DNA of 64,000 nt from Mesodorylaimus sp. YZB2_4 (GCA_030248295.1 JASANH010000253.1:1-64000), one strand, 5' to 3'. Counted from the first letter of the stretch, positions 42,115 to 54,125 are shown. Numbers and translations: made by a program. The notes: generated by a model from the letters alone, not told the origin.

Positions 42115-44951
42115 ATGTGCTTGCCTCGAGGGCATATTGCACCAGCATCGTATTCTGATGTTTTGAGAAAATTGTTGCCGCTGTCGCACGTCACGAAGAC
42201 CTTTATTTGTCGGAGCAAACAGTGCAACAAGGTACTGACGAAGTTATTTGACTCGTGTTCCAATACATCTTGCGATCAGTTTCAACAACGTCAGCACGCC
42301 TGTGGATTTTTGCGGCTGCAAGTGCGCCCTCAAATCGAAGCTGTTCTTGACGCGCACTATTTGGATATATGCCGGTTTTTATCGTCGTCTGTTCCTGCTC
42401 CAGATTTCGATGACGTGGGCGACATTCCGACTACACCAGCTTACTGCGCACTTGGCGATAATCCAGTTGGTAATTCATTACGAATTAGTCTAATATTGTC
42501 TTCGGATGGCGCTCAAGCATTTAAAGGGACGTAGACATGGCAGGACCGTTTGGCAATTATAAATCCCGCTTCCGCGCCCCCCCGCCCCGTGTGACTTTCG
42601 CCGCGCGGGATGTGCGCGGCAGGGGGGCGACTGCAGTAGTTGGCGGTTGGGGCGACTGTAGCGGCCGTAGTAGTTTCTGGCCGCTTGTCGCCATTATTGC
42701 CGAGTTGCCGCCAAAGGTTCGTACAGCCGTCGAAAATGCGATTGGGCTCGGATTTTGGGTTGGACGGGGTGAAAAATCTAAACCAGAATGGAGCCAGTTA
42801 TTACCAACGATCATATCAGAACTGGATTCTTTAAAAGATGGTTTCGACTTCATTATCGACGGCAAGGCAATACGGATTGTCGTGACTGTTCTTGGGACGA
42901 TCTTCGACCTGCCAGCTCAGTCATCTATTTGGGGGACGAAACAATTCAACGGTATGATACCCTATTTTGCTACCAACAAACAGCCTTCTTAAACTAACTA
43001 ACCAAGCTTTGAATTATTTGGATATTTGCATCTCTTCTATACTATTCATTTCTAGGAAATTTTGGGTGTATCCGCTGCAAGCACCCTGGGCAGAGAAAGG
43101 GCGCTTTGTGCTTATGGCCGAAGCTTGAAGCGGAACCGGTCGACAAGGACGTGAATTTTTATGAAACAGCTTGGTCTCACTTGGCAAATTCAACCTCGAA
43201 CGGGGACTATTTTGGAGTGAAAGAGAAAAGCCCACTCGCTAGACTCTGCAATCCAGCGACAGTCAATATATTTGATCCTATGCATTTGGTGTATCGGGGA
43301 AACGCTCAGCTTATTTTCCAGCGTCTTTTTTCAAGTAAGTTAAATGCTCAAGGCTTCAATTATTATCTGCCCAATGATTTTGCGAAGCTTGTATTGGGTC
43401 GACTATGGGGGAGGGGGTAACATGAACTGGATCAGATGGACAAGGGGAGGGGCTGTCGAAAAGCACTGTTTTGGGTGGAATTTTTGTAATTCATGGCAAC
43501 TAATGTCAATTTTTCATTCGTCAAATCTCAAAACTAAGCCTCCTATGACCAGAATCTATTGCCACGTTTAATCTAGGCCAATCAGCACGATGGACAGCAC
43601 TTTTTGGAAAGGCTGCAAAAACTCGACTCGACTCCATCGTGAAATCAGTGCGGTTTCCACATTACTTCAATCGCAAAATTCCCAGCGTGTACTCTATTGC
43701 CAGCTTCAAAGCGTCAGAAATGAAGAATTTTTTGGTGTATGGCATTGTTCCCACCACGGCACCCTTCATGCAAGAAATTCCAGATTTCTGGCATTGGATA
43801 TCCATTTATGTGCACTCAATACGGCAAGTGCTTGTTTCATAATTAGAGACCTCCGAGCAGTTCTCTTGCTCCCTGCCGTTGTTTTACATACGCCCTCCCT
43901 TTTGGGTTATACATTCTTTTCGCCACCACCACAAATAGCTTTCCCCCAACCCAACCACAATTTTTAAATCTTTAAAGCTTCAATTTATATAGGCTGCTAT
44001 CGCGAGTGACGGTGAGCAAGCGTGATGCGGACAATGCACAACGGCTGATTGATGTTTGGCAGAAGCTCATTCCTGAATTATGTCATGAGAATTCGCAGAC
44101 GTTTAATGCGCATGCAGTCGGACACTTGCCAGACCAAGTAAAACGTTTCGGACCTCTATGGGCAATTAGCACTTTCGCTTTCGAGGGGTTTAATGAACAT
44201 TTTTCTCGGTGAGCACAATCTTTCAGCTATGTGGTTTCAGGCGGGCCTGCTTTCACAAATCTTAATCTGAATCTCTTAATCCAGGGCTTTGATTCCCAGG
44301 AGTAACTGATTGCTTTTCAGCTTTATCAAAAGTTCGAAGGGAGCATTAGATCAATTGGGGCGGCGGTTTGGTTTGCAGCAAACCACATATCAATATTTGT
44401 CAAAGAAAGTTCGAACAGGGCATGCTTCTGCCGCATTGATCAAAGATCTTTTTCCCCGCTTGTATGATCGATGAAGCCCACGTTTGGAAGAAAATCGGTT
44501 GGTTGTATTTATTGTCGTAACTGTTTTGCGCCTTTTAAGTTTCGCTCTTTTCAGATTCCGATTGCTAGGCCAGATTGATAATTACTCAAATACACGAATT
44601 TTGGAGCATTTGTTAACTCGCTTCCCAGCGTCTAGTGGAGTCGATTTTCGATTTGCAACTCGTGCTGCTAATGGATCAGAGGTTTATCACTCGACGTCAT
44701 ATTCAAAGACAACTGCCAGTGTTGTAAAATTTGTGGACAGATGCTCAGATAGCGGCGAGTGTTACGGGGAGGTCAAAATCTTTTTTTGTTTTCATGGTGA
44801 TGTCTATTTGCTGGTTGAACGGCTTAGAACTTTATTGCCATCAAATATTTTCGAGGTTCCCCAGCCAGAAAATGAGCATTTACTTGCCCTTTACGAAGAT
44901 CGCGCGTATGGCTCATTCTTTCACATCGTCGAGAAGAATGATGAATTGTAA
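42115..44951 (+). CDS. tnp2/CACTA-type transposase, seven exons, apparently intact
   Basis: Exons: 42115-42530, 42671-42951, 43056-43334, 43577-43823, 43993-44208, 44321-44461, 44555-44951. All phases agree, and the coding length is 1977 bp (658 codons plus stop) with no internal stop. Intron 4 (43824-43992) is GC-AG with the consensus donor GCAAGT; the others are GT-AG. Exon 1 has Cys pairs (ICRSKQC, DSCSNTSC) and ends at SSDGAQAFKG. Exon 2 has SFWPLVAIIAELPPKVR and LPAQ. Exon 3 has GCIRCKHPGQ, GVKEKSPLA and FDPMHLVYRG. Exon 4 has RFPHYFNR and KASEMKNFLVYG. Exon 5 has FNAHAVGHLPDQVKRFGPLW and FAFEGFNEHF. This order is that of tnp2/Transposase_21 proteins with a DUF4218-like end, here in the animal form. 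It sits inside an L1/Tx1 LINE. The start may lie further upstream. It could be an active transposon or a domesticated gene. Confidence 0.8.
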
Positions 44952-45118
44952 TGTGTGCTGATGATGGATGTTATTTGCACTGCCGTTTTAATCGAAGCTT
45001 TGGGGACTCTGACTGCAACTGATTTGCTGCCTTTTGAGCATGATTAAAATCTTGCCGATCTAAATTGTCACTTTTACTACTTACGGTCGAATAGGTCATT
45101 GTGGGTGTCATAATGTTA

Positions 45119-45352
45119 TGGATCCACGTGTAACCACAAACATCCCCACATGGTCCCCACGGAAATTCCACCATGGATTCCAGACACAGTTTCCATGCAA
45201 ATCCATGTGGTAGCCAAATTATTCCACGCTGGATCCATGTGGCACATGGATTAAAGGTCTGGAAACCACATGGAAAATACATGGATCCACATGGAAGGCG
45301 TGGAAAACAGGGTTCCATGTGGTAACCATGTGGATCCACAATGGAATGTCAT
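45119..45352. repeat. CCACATGG/CCATGTGG array
   Basis: Seven exact copies of the octamer CCACATGG or its complement CCATGTGG, plus near-copies, in about 210 bp. They are often next to GGATCC and spaced irregularly. The array lies between the transposase gene and the LINE remainder, where subterminal repeats of a CACTA-type element would be expected. Confidence 0.7.
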
Positions 45353-46414
45353 GGCAGGAAGAATCTGGGTACTCTTCCAAATAATCCTCATCTGCCTCCA
45401 CCTTTGCGTATACACGGGTGAAATACTGACTTATGGCACCTAAACTCTGTCTCGAGTCTGTGATGACCTTGCCGTTCTCACAATGTACCTTTGCAACCGT
45501 TTTTCTAATTGCGTTACGCTTTTCCATACTCAAAAAGTACCTCGTGGGTTTTTCACCATATGCCAGCCATCTGATCCTGGAACGCAAGATTGCCCGGCAC
45601 GCATCCTCTTACAACAAGACCTCTAGCTCATGCCTTGCTTTCACCAGAACGTCAGTGTCCAAAACGGACAAACGATCGCCATTCGCCTCAAGAGTGTCTA
45701 CAGTTGGCTGTAGCCGCAGTTTCTTTTCTGTTCGACGGGAATTTACTTTGGCACAGTACCGCATCGATGCATCCCGTACCACCATCTTTATGTAGTCCCA
45801 TCTGTGCCGACTATCCCAACCATGCGTTTCTGCTATTGCAGTTTCAACAGTCTCTTTGACCAAATCCACATATGCTGGGTCTTCCAAAATCATGGTATTT
45901 GGCCACCACAAACCAGGACCGCGTGGCCGAAAATCGGGGCCTTGAATCCGAAAAACGACACACTTGTGGTCGACCACAAGTGTCAACTCAACTTGTCCAG
46001 CCACATCATTAGGGCTGTACACATTGCCCAGTACGGCATTCAGTTCCTTCATCCGAACTTCCAAGACCAGACATCTACCACTGCCATTACGCCACACCCG
46101 ATCCACCTGGACATCAGCCCTACGCCTCAGTATGATAGCAACACCACGAGCATTGTCGGAACCGTTCGCAAAGTAAATACTTTTGGAGAAGCCCCACTGC
46201 TGCTGCCAGAAAGCTTCCTACTCTCATGAGTCAATGGTCTCATGGTACAGTGAGTCTCATGCAAAAAGCTGATATCAAACCTCCTGTCCTTCAGCCACAT
46301 TAGCACCCCCTTTCTTCTGACTTCCGAGCCCAGACCCCGAACGTTAGTAGAGGAAACTAAATAGTTGTACGACATATCGTAAGTTTCGCATGATACACTG
46401 AGCCGACTGCCCAC
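45353..46414 (-). mobile_element. L1/Tx1-like LINE, endonuclease and linker part (5' fragment)
   Basis: In sense order. Block 46414-46127 has NVRGLGSEVRRKGVLMWL and FLHETHC (catalytic Glu). Block 46106-45609 has LNAVLGNVYSPND, then VDHKCVVFRIQG (the last S-D-H motif, here V-D-H), with the intervening part deleted. Block 45587-45353 is the linker RWLAYGEKPTRYFLSMEKRN and FTRVYAKVEADEDYLEEYP. This matches the L1/Tx1 clade. It continues at 42105 on the far side of the transposase insertion. Confidence 0.75.
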
Positions 46415-46526
46415 GTAGCATTTCCTGTACAGCCATCGCCAACACTGGCTTACCTAAGCCATATGCTGGCCACCCATAGCAGCAATTATAATCTTGTGCC
46501 TCACCAGCCTCAGCTTCCCGGACCAT

Positions 46527-47150
46527 AACATTTCACCATGATCTCATCCTCATAGCAGGTACCTACTGTGCTACTGAGAGCACAGATGAAACCATAACAA
46601 TACCATGATTATTAATACTGTAACTCATCATCCATGGGCCCCTGCCATAACGAAGCCTTGATATTCCAAAAGAAGCAAGCCCGGGGGCCATCAGATGAGA
46701 GAGCAGTGTCGATAGTAGCCCGCCAAGACTCAACCCAGCCTAGACCCTTGACACGGCTACTGTAGAATGCGTGTGCATGCGTGTGTGTGTGTGTGTGTGT
46801 GGTTTTTATAGATGAGTTCCCCAGCCCCTCCTTAAACACATAGGATGAAGCAAAAAAAGAAGGGCACAAAAATAGGAGAGCTGGGGGAAATAGAAAGCAT
46901 ATACGCCACATGGTTATAGTCCACAAGAGGCATTTGATTGATGGGTACTTGCACGTCGCACGAATATCATCTCCCAATTTTCCTTGTCGAAGCTGACAAT
47001 ATCGCACGGGATCATTCATTTAATTTGAGCAAGTGAGCTTATGCCGTGCCAGATGCTCGCTTGAGCAGACTTGCACTCGTCATCTCACCGATCGAAGAAG
47101 CTGCTCTATTTTTATGAGCTGTCATAACCACAGCTCAGTTTTTGTTCCCT
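46527..47150. other. Unassigned; (TG)n tract at 46779-46801
   Basis: A GTGTGTGT microsatellite of about 20 bp with flanking GTGTGCATGC. No gene seen. Confidence 0.4.
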
Positions 47151-47154
47151 TTTT

Positions 47155-47517
47155 CTACCCTCTAGGTGTGCCTGGAATGAAACGAAACGCGGGGTCCAAA
47201 ATCTGCGGGAACCACTGATAATAAGGTATTCCAGACGCTTTCATGCGAGATGTCCTGGTGGCTGATATTGCTGTTTCGGAGCAAGGCGCGCTGACATCCG
47301 TTTGTACCTGAGTCATTTTGTTTTGTGACGCCTTTCCAACGCCACTTGTGCTGCAAATTTTGAAGGCTGGAATGTTTTGATACCCAGATGCAGGAAATAC
47401 ATTTAGCGTCCCCTCGTGGGGCCCCTTATAGCCTGCCTGATACAGTGGGGCACTCCTGTACCGCGACAGTTCTGTATTATCCCATGGATTCATTGCCATA
47501 GTGTTGTCGTTCTCCAA
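47155..47517 (-). CDS. Unrecognised 120-aa ORF
   Basis: ATG-initiated (MENDNTMAMNPWDNTELS), with coding-like mixed composition and no low-complexity bias, no TM segment and no known motif. It is Tyr/Pro-rich in its first half and ends DPAFRFIPGTPRG. The frame may continue past a splice site. An overlapping plus-strand ORF (47416-47835) reads less convincingly except for 47610-47830. Confidence 0.3.
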   Translation of the reverse strand: MENDNTMAMNPWDNTELSRYRSAPLYQAGYKGPHEGTLNVFPASGYQNIPAFKICSTSGVGKASQNKMTQVQTDVSAPCSETAISATRTSRMKASGIPYYQWFPQILDPAFRFIPGTPRG

Positions 47518-47835
47518 GGGGCAAAGAAGGGAAGAGACTGCTCATCTACAGATTTCATGTGCAGCATTGGCATCTGCAATAAAATTAGTTGTTTGATTTC
47601 TAAGGCCAATATGATGGATGCCAAAATGCGTTGGAAGGCGTGGCAAAATGCGCTTGAGTTAGCTTATCCTGACTGCTCTGCCGACCCCGTAAATTTTATT
47701 ACTTCAGATTTGTCTAACTCCCTTCTTCATATTGAGCCCGAGTGGCATTTTTTGCGGTTCCCTCCTCGAATACTGAGCCCCTTAGATTATTTGTTCCTTC
47801 GAATAGGCTTCCCGTCTTCGACGAATTTTAAATAA

Positions 47836-50555
47836 ACCTCTTTATGATAATAGTGTTTGAGTTTCTGGTGCACTCACACAAGATTTTTTTTGTTTTGCCC
47901 ATCTCTGTACTGTACAGTAGGTACTTGAGTTCATTTCACGGCATCATTGATTTCCTGACTAAAATAGATGAAACTGGCCGGGCAGACCTACGCTATCTGT
48001 AAAATCGTAAGCAATGCCCCCCCCCCCCCCCCAACAAAAGTTTCTGGCTATTGCTATCCCATACAATTTTTGACCAGCCGTTGCAGCCAAAGCTTTTCTT
48101 GCACTTATCTTTTCAGCTTTTTAAATCTGCGAAGTTTCCACTGCGAGAATTTTTTAAGAAAGGTTTAAAAATTTTTTCTCCTATTTCGAATAAAAAAGTG
48201 CACGCACCTCTTTATTTTGGCCTTCCCCTATCAATTTCAGATTTCCATTTTCTCTCACCCTGCTCCTCGTTAGCATACTATCGAGCATTTGACGAAAGCC
48301 GAGAGCGGATTGGCGTAGGCGGTTGATAAATTTTTATTTTTCGTTTCATAGCAATTGATTTATTCAAATCCCAAATCTCCAATTTCACGGCGAATAATTT
48401 TATTCAAAATATCCTAGTTTCGGATAATAGCTCTCAAGGCAATTGAAAATCATGTGAGCGTCTATATTTCAACCTGAATACCAATTTCCTTGAGAGATGC
48501 GACTTTGTAAAGACGGTTTATTTATTTCTGTGTCCTCACGCAGTGTTTGCCTTTCAAAGTGCAGACATTCGTCGATTCGTTCTCCAGCAATCTCTGGTTT
48601 CAGACTATCTTCTCTGCCTCATAAGATTCCTATTTCTTCGACAAAAACAGAAGATTGTTTAATACTATATCCCACCCATTCGCAAATGACGCTTCCTCGT
48701 TCTTCTCTTTTATTAGTTTAAATGCATATCAAGCTTCAACACGTCGGGTCAGCTATACAGTTGGCCATAATAGAGGACTGGGTCAGGTCAGTTCATTTCC
48801 GTAATTCCAGGAAGGAAGTTCCTTTTTGCACTTCCCCCGCCCTCTTACAGAGCACCCACTTTGCCTCAATTAATCCAATTTCTGAAGCCGATAACGCGAA
48901 ATTCTTATTAGGATATATTCCTAGGTCGCGTCCTAGCAAACACTCGAGAAAGACGGAACATTTTTCTATTTCGTAGGAAGAAATTTATGCATGAGCCTGG
49001 TTTGTGCTCTGAAAAGGTTAAGCAAGTCCAATGCTTTTTTCTCCGTCAGACCTGCATTTTTCAAAAGCTAGTCCTATTTTTGCCATCTTGACGACATTCA
49101 CGTCATTTTCTAATTGCAGATTGGTCTTTTTGCACCTGAACAAAATATGTGGTGCACTGAATTATGTGGGTGGCTAATACCTGTTTTCCATACTTGGTAT
49201 CCAATCACGCCCTTTTAGTTATGTGCAGAGAAATTTCCGACGTCATAGGCAGAGAGATAATATTTATTTTCCCAGTTGCCTTATAATTATTTTGCTTTAA
49301 ACATTATTTGTTTTGCTCAGCGGCGTGGGTTGTTATTTCAAAAGTGCCAATTTTACTCTCAGTTGCACACATTTCAATACTTTTAAAACGTATTGTTAAT
49401 CCACTTAAAGGTCCCCTTTGGACACAAGATGTTGAGGGAAGTAATGTGTACGCATTAGTTCAGAATAAGTTAATCCTAAACTAACAAGCCAGCTTGAGTT
49501 TGACTATTTGCTAAATCTTTTGAGCCTTTCGATTAAAAGAGTGACGCATGTCCATTAGTTTGTGAAGAAGAAAGAGGTGCGTGGTTTACCTGTTATGACT
49601 AGTCCTACCCTCAGACAACTCCCGTGTGTGGGACTTACATACTGAAGGTTAGAAGTTTCTTGGAAAGAAATAATGACCAGAAATGTGCAAGCAATTGACT
49701 GCCCCGCGCCTCTGGCTTGACGCATTTTCTCGTAATAATATAGAACAGACACCAGAAAATGCGTTAGTTATTTATCTCCTTTGTCAGTTTTTCGAGTTTA
49801 ATTCTCGTGCTCGCAATTGACGTTTGCTCAGGGCGCTTCTTCATTCATCGATCAAGTCCATGATTAGGGAGAATAGGCCTGTAGCGGGCGCATAAAGATA
49901 CCAGAATGCGTCAGTGTAGTCCAATTGGATAGTCTCCACAGCACGTTTTCGATTTTTCCCCTTGGCCCACAAATTAAGATAATTCATAGACTCTTGTTCC
50001 GCCTTGCTTTTACCCGTGTTTTATGTTGCCTATCCGTGTTGCCCTCGACATGTACCACTGTGAAGTAGTCATGACAATCAGTTATCTCGCTAGGAGGTGC
50101 GTGATTCTAATAGCATTTTCCAAGGAATAATTTAGGTGGACAAAATAGTCAAGTCCATGACGGCGGGAAGGTCTCTCGTGGCGCTTCGATCCCATCCATG
50201 GCAATAATTAAAGATTGTCGGCTCGTAGGTCCTCAGGACTGGCAAGGAGTGATGCACACTCTTACCGTGCTCTCATGTAGTGCTACTCGACCTCCACTCG
50301 CCAGAAGCTCCTTCCCTTAGCTATGATAATTGCTAACGTGTCTTTTTCTTTGTCCTAAAAGGCTACCTTGCCACTATTACTCTTTCCAGAAGACTTTCTG
50401 GCTTTAAAGAATGATCGCGCTCTAAAGTACATCCATTCCACTTTTAGCGATTGTGAATAGCCCATTAGCTCAGCTTGGTTTCGACCTGAACTCGGCGATA
50501 ACGACCGCGGACCGCCAGTCCTTCTATTTTTCATTTTCTATGACACGCAGACGAA
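47836..50555. other. Long non-coding stretch upstream of the GPCR
   Basis: No ORF with motifs. A run of 16 C at 48017-48032. May contain the GPCR promoter and 5' UTR exons, but no specific element can be named. Confidence 0.35.
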
Positions 50556-51989
50556 ATGAATGTCAGTAGTTCAAGTGAAGAATTATTGGAAAATGCTTCG
50601 GTGTCTAACGAGACTGGTCTTCCGGCACCTGAATCATTGGACTACGCCGAAATGACATTACTAAGCGTGATGGTATTTATTGGGGGCCCTATGAATATCA
50701 TATCTTTTATTCAAACTTTAAATCTTTGTCCAAAACAATTTCTTTTCTGTTTTTTAAAACCTGTGAGAAGGTCAAATTCTAAACATCAAAGAAAAAAACA
50801 AAAAAGTCACCGGGAGAAAAATAATAACATGAATGGACACAGTAAGTTGGGCAATCCTAAAAAGCATTCCACCACATCTCGTGCGCGACTTTTAAAATTA
50901 CATTTAACCGCAGCTAATTTATTTATTATATTCATTTACGGTATCAGTCAAATTTCTTGGATGGCCACTTATTCGTGGGAGGGTGGGGATACTATGTGCA
51001 GAATTATCAAATTTTGTGACACATTTTGTTTTTATTCCACTTCGAATATTGTGGTTCTAATTGCCATAGAGCGAGCTAGTGTGGCTGTCTTCATCGATCA
51101 ACCACGTATCGTGTCGAAATACAAAGAAAAACTAAGACTGGCTATCTGGATTCCATGGATTTTAGCTGTTTTATGCAGCTTACCTCAACTTTTTATTTGG
51201 CACACGTTCGCTCCATATGCCAGCGAATATCCTGATTGGGAACAATGCGTTACCGTGTGGATGGCGTTGAAGGTGAACACTGATCCAAACAGCAGCGCTA
51301 TCGACTCAATCGCATTTCAAGAAACGCTTTACAGTGGTTTACACTTGAGTTTGGTATTTTGGCTACCAGCCTTAGTTATTCTTACTTCTTACGCCCTGAT
51401 TTTAATCAGATTTCATTTGCATATTCGCAAAAGTACCAGAGAAGCTAGACGAACTCAATGCGCTGTGAATGCGGCGCAATTTCGAAAGCGCGCTGCCAGT
51501 TTTCATCGAAGTACAACAGGAGGCGTCTCTTCACCAGTCCAATCAACTTGTGTGTGCGATGGCGATTCAACATCATCTCTCCCTAATACGGAAAGTAATC
51601 GATATTTGAACGCAAATTCTCAAACCTTGCCTGCACAACAGGAGCAACAAGAAATTGCTTTGTCGAGTCCGATGACAGAGTCTGACGAAAAAAATTCTCG
51701 TTCTGCAGCATTTTTACTAGAAGTGCCAATTGTAATAAATAGTTCGCAGATATTAGTATTTCAACCAACATTGAGGAACGTGGCCGTGCAGACCTTGACC
51801 AGAGCGAGACGTCGTACAATGAAAACGACAGCTTGGATTTTATTTGCTTATATGGCTTGCTGGGGTCCATACAATGTGTTGGAGTTGTGGAGATATTTTG
51901 ATCCAAGCATGGAAAATCGATATTTGGAACTTTTATCAAATCTAATTATTCTAAACGCTGTGGTAAATCCCCTGATATACAGGATGTAA
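50556..51989 (+). CDS. GnRH/AKH/corazonin-type GPCR, large 3'-open exon
   Basis: A 477-codon ORF with seven TM segments. The N-terminus has N-x-S/T sites at residues 2, 13 and 18. TM1 (33-55) contains GGPMN. TM2 is about 112-138. Cys148 (DTMCR, start of TM3) would pair with Cys231 in the second extracellular loop (EQCVTVW). E-R-A (172-174) stands where D-R-Y is usual. TM5 is FWLPALVILTSYALIL. Intracellular loop 3 is about 125 residues. TM6 has CWGPY (435-439), and TM7 has NPLIY (471-475). WMATYSWEGGDTMCR and CWGPYN-LELWRYFDP place it in the GnRH/AKH/corazonin receptor family, with nematode GNRR-like traits. The first intracellular loop has an unusual basic insertion (about 56-110). The ORF stop follows immediately on NPLIYRM, and a GTAATA donor at 51986 suggests the tail is in a further exon. 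Confidence 0.85.
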   Translation: MNVSSSSEELLENASVSNETGLPAPESLDYAEMTLLSVMVFIGGPMNIISFIQTLNLCPKQFLFCFLKPVRRSNSKHQRKKQKSHREKNNNMNGHSKLGNPKKHSTTSRARLLKLHLTAANLFIIFIYGISQISWMATYSWEGGDTMCRIIKFCDTFCFYSTSNIVVLIAIERASVAVFIDQPRIVSKYKEKLRLAIWIPWILAVLCSLPQLFIWHTFAPYASEYPDWEQCVTVWMALKVNTDPNSSAIDSIAFQETLYSGLHLSLVFWLPALVILTSYALILIRFHLHIRKSTREARRTQCAVNAAQFRKRAASFHRSTTGGVSSPVQSTCVCDGDSTSSLPNTESNRYLNANSQTLPAQQEQQEIALSSPMTESDEKNSRSAAFLLEVPIVINSSQILVFQPTLRNVAVQTLTRARRRTMKTTAWILFAYMACWGPYNVLELWRYFDPSMENRYLELLSNLIILNAVVNPLIYRM

Positions 51990-53390
51990 TATACGAATGC
52001 AAATGTATTTTTGACCTGTGGTCACTTATTTTTATCTGATTATTAGTCTCCCGTAAGCATGATTACGCAAAGCTCCTTGCAGATTTGCCACTTGACCATG
52101 AATTAGTTGACTGCTGTAATCGCTAAATGGCATTATTTCCTGAAAAACGCCTGTGTAAAGATTTGAATTCGCGCTTTGTTCCTCTCCGGGCATTGTAGCC
52201 AAGACAGAGTTAGGTATAGTCCTTGTTTGATAAGGAAATGCCACGACTCACCGCCAGTTTAAACCTGCGAGGTATCTCAAAGAGTATTTTCATAGGCCCC
52301 CTGGCTTTCGACTAGTTTCAGCAGAGACGAGCACTTTGCGAGCGAAGGTCAACGAAAAGCTAAAGACTGACATTCCTGACAAGGTTTCTTTAAAGCCTGT
52401 GAGAAGGGTCTTTTACGAAATATGTACTGCAAGCTTTTGGTATGTGTGACAAGTATCTGATTATTATTAAAATATAGCATTCTCCGGACCAGTCGCAATA
52501 TTTCCCACGCATATGCCAATGAATTTTCATAACGGGTCAGGTTGGAGGGGAATATTGACATGTGATGAAAACAGAATGCTGATGACGGAGGTGCACTATC
52601 AATCATACGGTCAACATGCGTTCCATTAAGGTTGTTTTGATGCTTATCCTATCAGGCCAATAAACTCTTGGCAACTCATGCTTTCTCGTCAAACTAGGCA
52701 TATTTTCGTGGAAAAACATGTGTCAAGGTTGGGAAAACGTTGAAAAATTTTGTTGGAAGAATCGATTTTCCCGCGAAGTCGCAAAGGTGAACGAGCTCGT
52801 GATATCGAGTGGCGTGTTTCAGCTGGAAGCTCTACAAAAGCAAAAGTCGTAGGATGACTTACAATTCGACGGATAGAACATACAAACAGAGCTCGGAAAT
52901 GGGAAATCAAAAACTTCTCTCTACTCTGGCCTAAGGCTAAAGACATGCGCCTTGGCTATAATAAGTGAAAAATATAACTGTCAAGCTGAAACTACATTTA
53001 CCCTTGTAATAAACCCTGACATTTTACCCATCACCCAATGCTCCCTGGTAAAATGTGTACGTTTATAGTTTTATCATGAACTTCCTAAGGAATCTAGCTC
53101 ATTTTTCTACGTAAGAGCGCTGGCTAACTTAAATCGTTCGTAATCGTAAGCAAGTTTTGCTCGGACCATCATGAGCTGGTGGGATCAATATGCATACGTA
53201 ATTTGTGGCAGTAACAAGCGCCTACTTTTCATGTATACCTATAAAAGAAGGCCTGACATATTTCAACTGAGAATCGCATTTAGAATTTAAAAGTTAAATT
53301 TTCTTTCTTTTTCCAAAAATATTGCGTCCCACATGTTGCTTTGTGCTTTGAATTGATAATTCGTAGTGCAGACATGCAGTAGTTTCCACT
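51990..53390. other. Unassigned
   Basis: No motif-bearing ORF. A terminal GPCR exon may lie here. One candidate acceptor, ATTATTAG at about 52047, would give only three further codons (ILP) before a stop. Confidence 0.3.
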
Positions 53391-53461
53391 GTATGTCCTT
53401 CCTTACTTTTTAAGTAAGGAAGGACATATTTTTCCATTACATACTTTAAAAGTATGTCCTT
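53391..53461. repeat. Perfect 17-bp hairpin with a third arm copy
   Basis: TATGTCCTTCCTTACTT (53391-53407), a 3-nt loop, then the perfect complement (53411-53427). A second palindrome, CATACTTT-A-AAAGTATG, is at 53439-53455, running into a third copy of TATGTCCTTC (53452-53461). Confidence 0.8.
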
Positions 53462-54125
53462 CTTTTCCCTTACAATTTCAAATATTTCATTTCTTAGCAA
53501 CCTTTTTTGACTGTTCTTCATTTCCATTTCTAGAAAATATAATTTTTAAAAATTTTCAAATACCCGGTCACCTTTTCAAAAAGATATGTTGAATTTCTCG
53601 CTAGCTTTTAAAACTTTCAGTCCCCCAAAAACCTTTTTTATAATTTGGTATTTCCCGCTAGTTACGTTGTAATAGTTTCCACGGTCATACCGCCCTATTT
53701 TTAAGCTTTCTGAGTTTTACGTTTATCACTAACTTTCGGGGAAAAAACGGGTCAAGGGGTAGCAGCAGCGCAGCAAAAGAACCAGACTTTTTCAACCTTA
53801 ATTTCTCTAAAAAGTTGATAGGGGCTTCTGATCCGATGATGACTTTCATATATTACTGTCCACACGAGCCTAAAATGTATTGCAATATCACCCACCACTT
53901 GTGAGGGCTGTTTGTGCCCTGTGCCTCTCAGAAAAGACGTAATAAGTCTGCTTGGGAAAAGTCAACTCTTCCATGTATCACACTATATTTCATGCCCCTC
54001 GCTACAGACGGAAGCCATACAAATGGTTAGGCCTGCTCAAATATCCAGGATCGATAATAACCAATCCTGAGAAGCTCTGCCGTCAGTCAAGACTTTCTAC
54101 TCAAGCTTTGCAACATATAATGCCG

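Noticed and set aside
44971-45339. 122-codon minus ORF rich in His, Pro and Trp
   Set aside because: It is the translation of the CCACATGG array.
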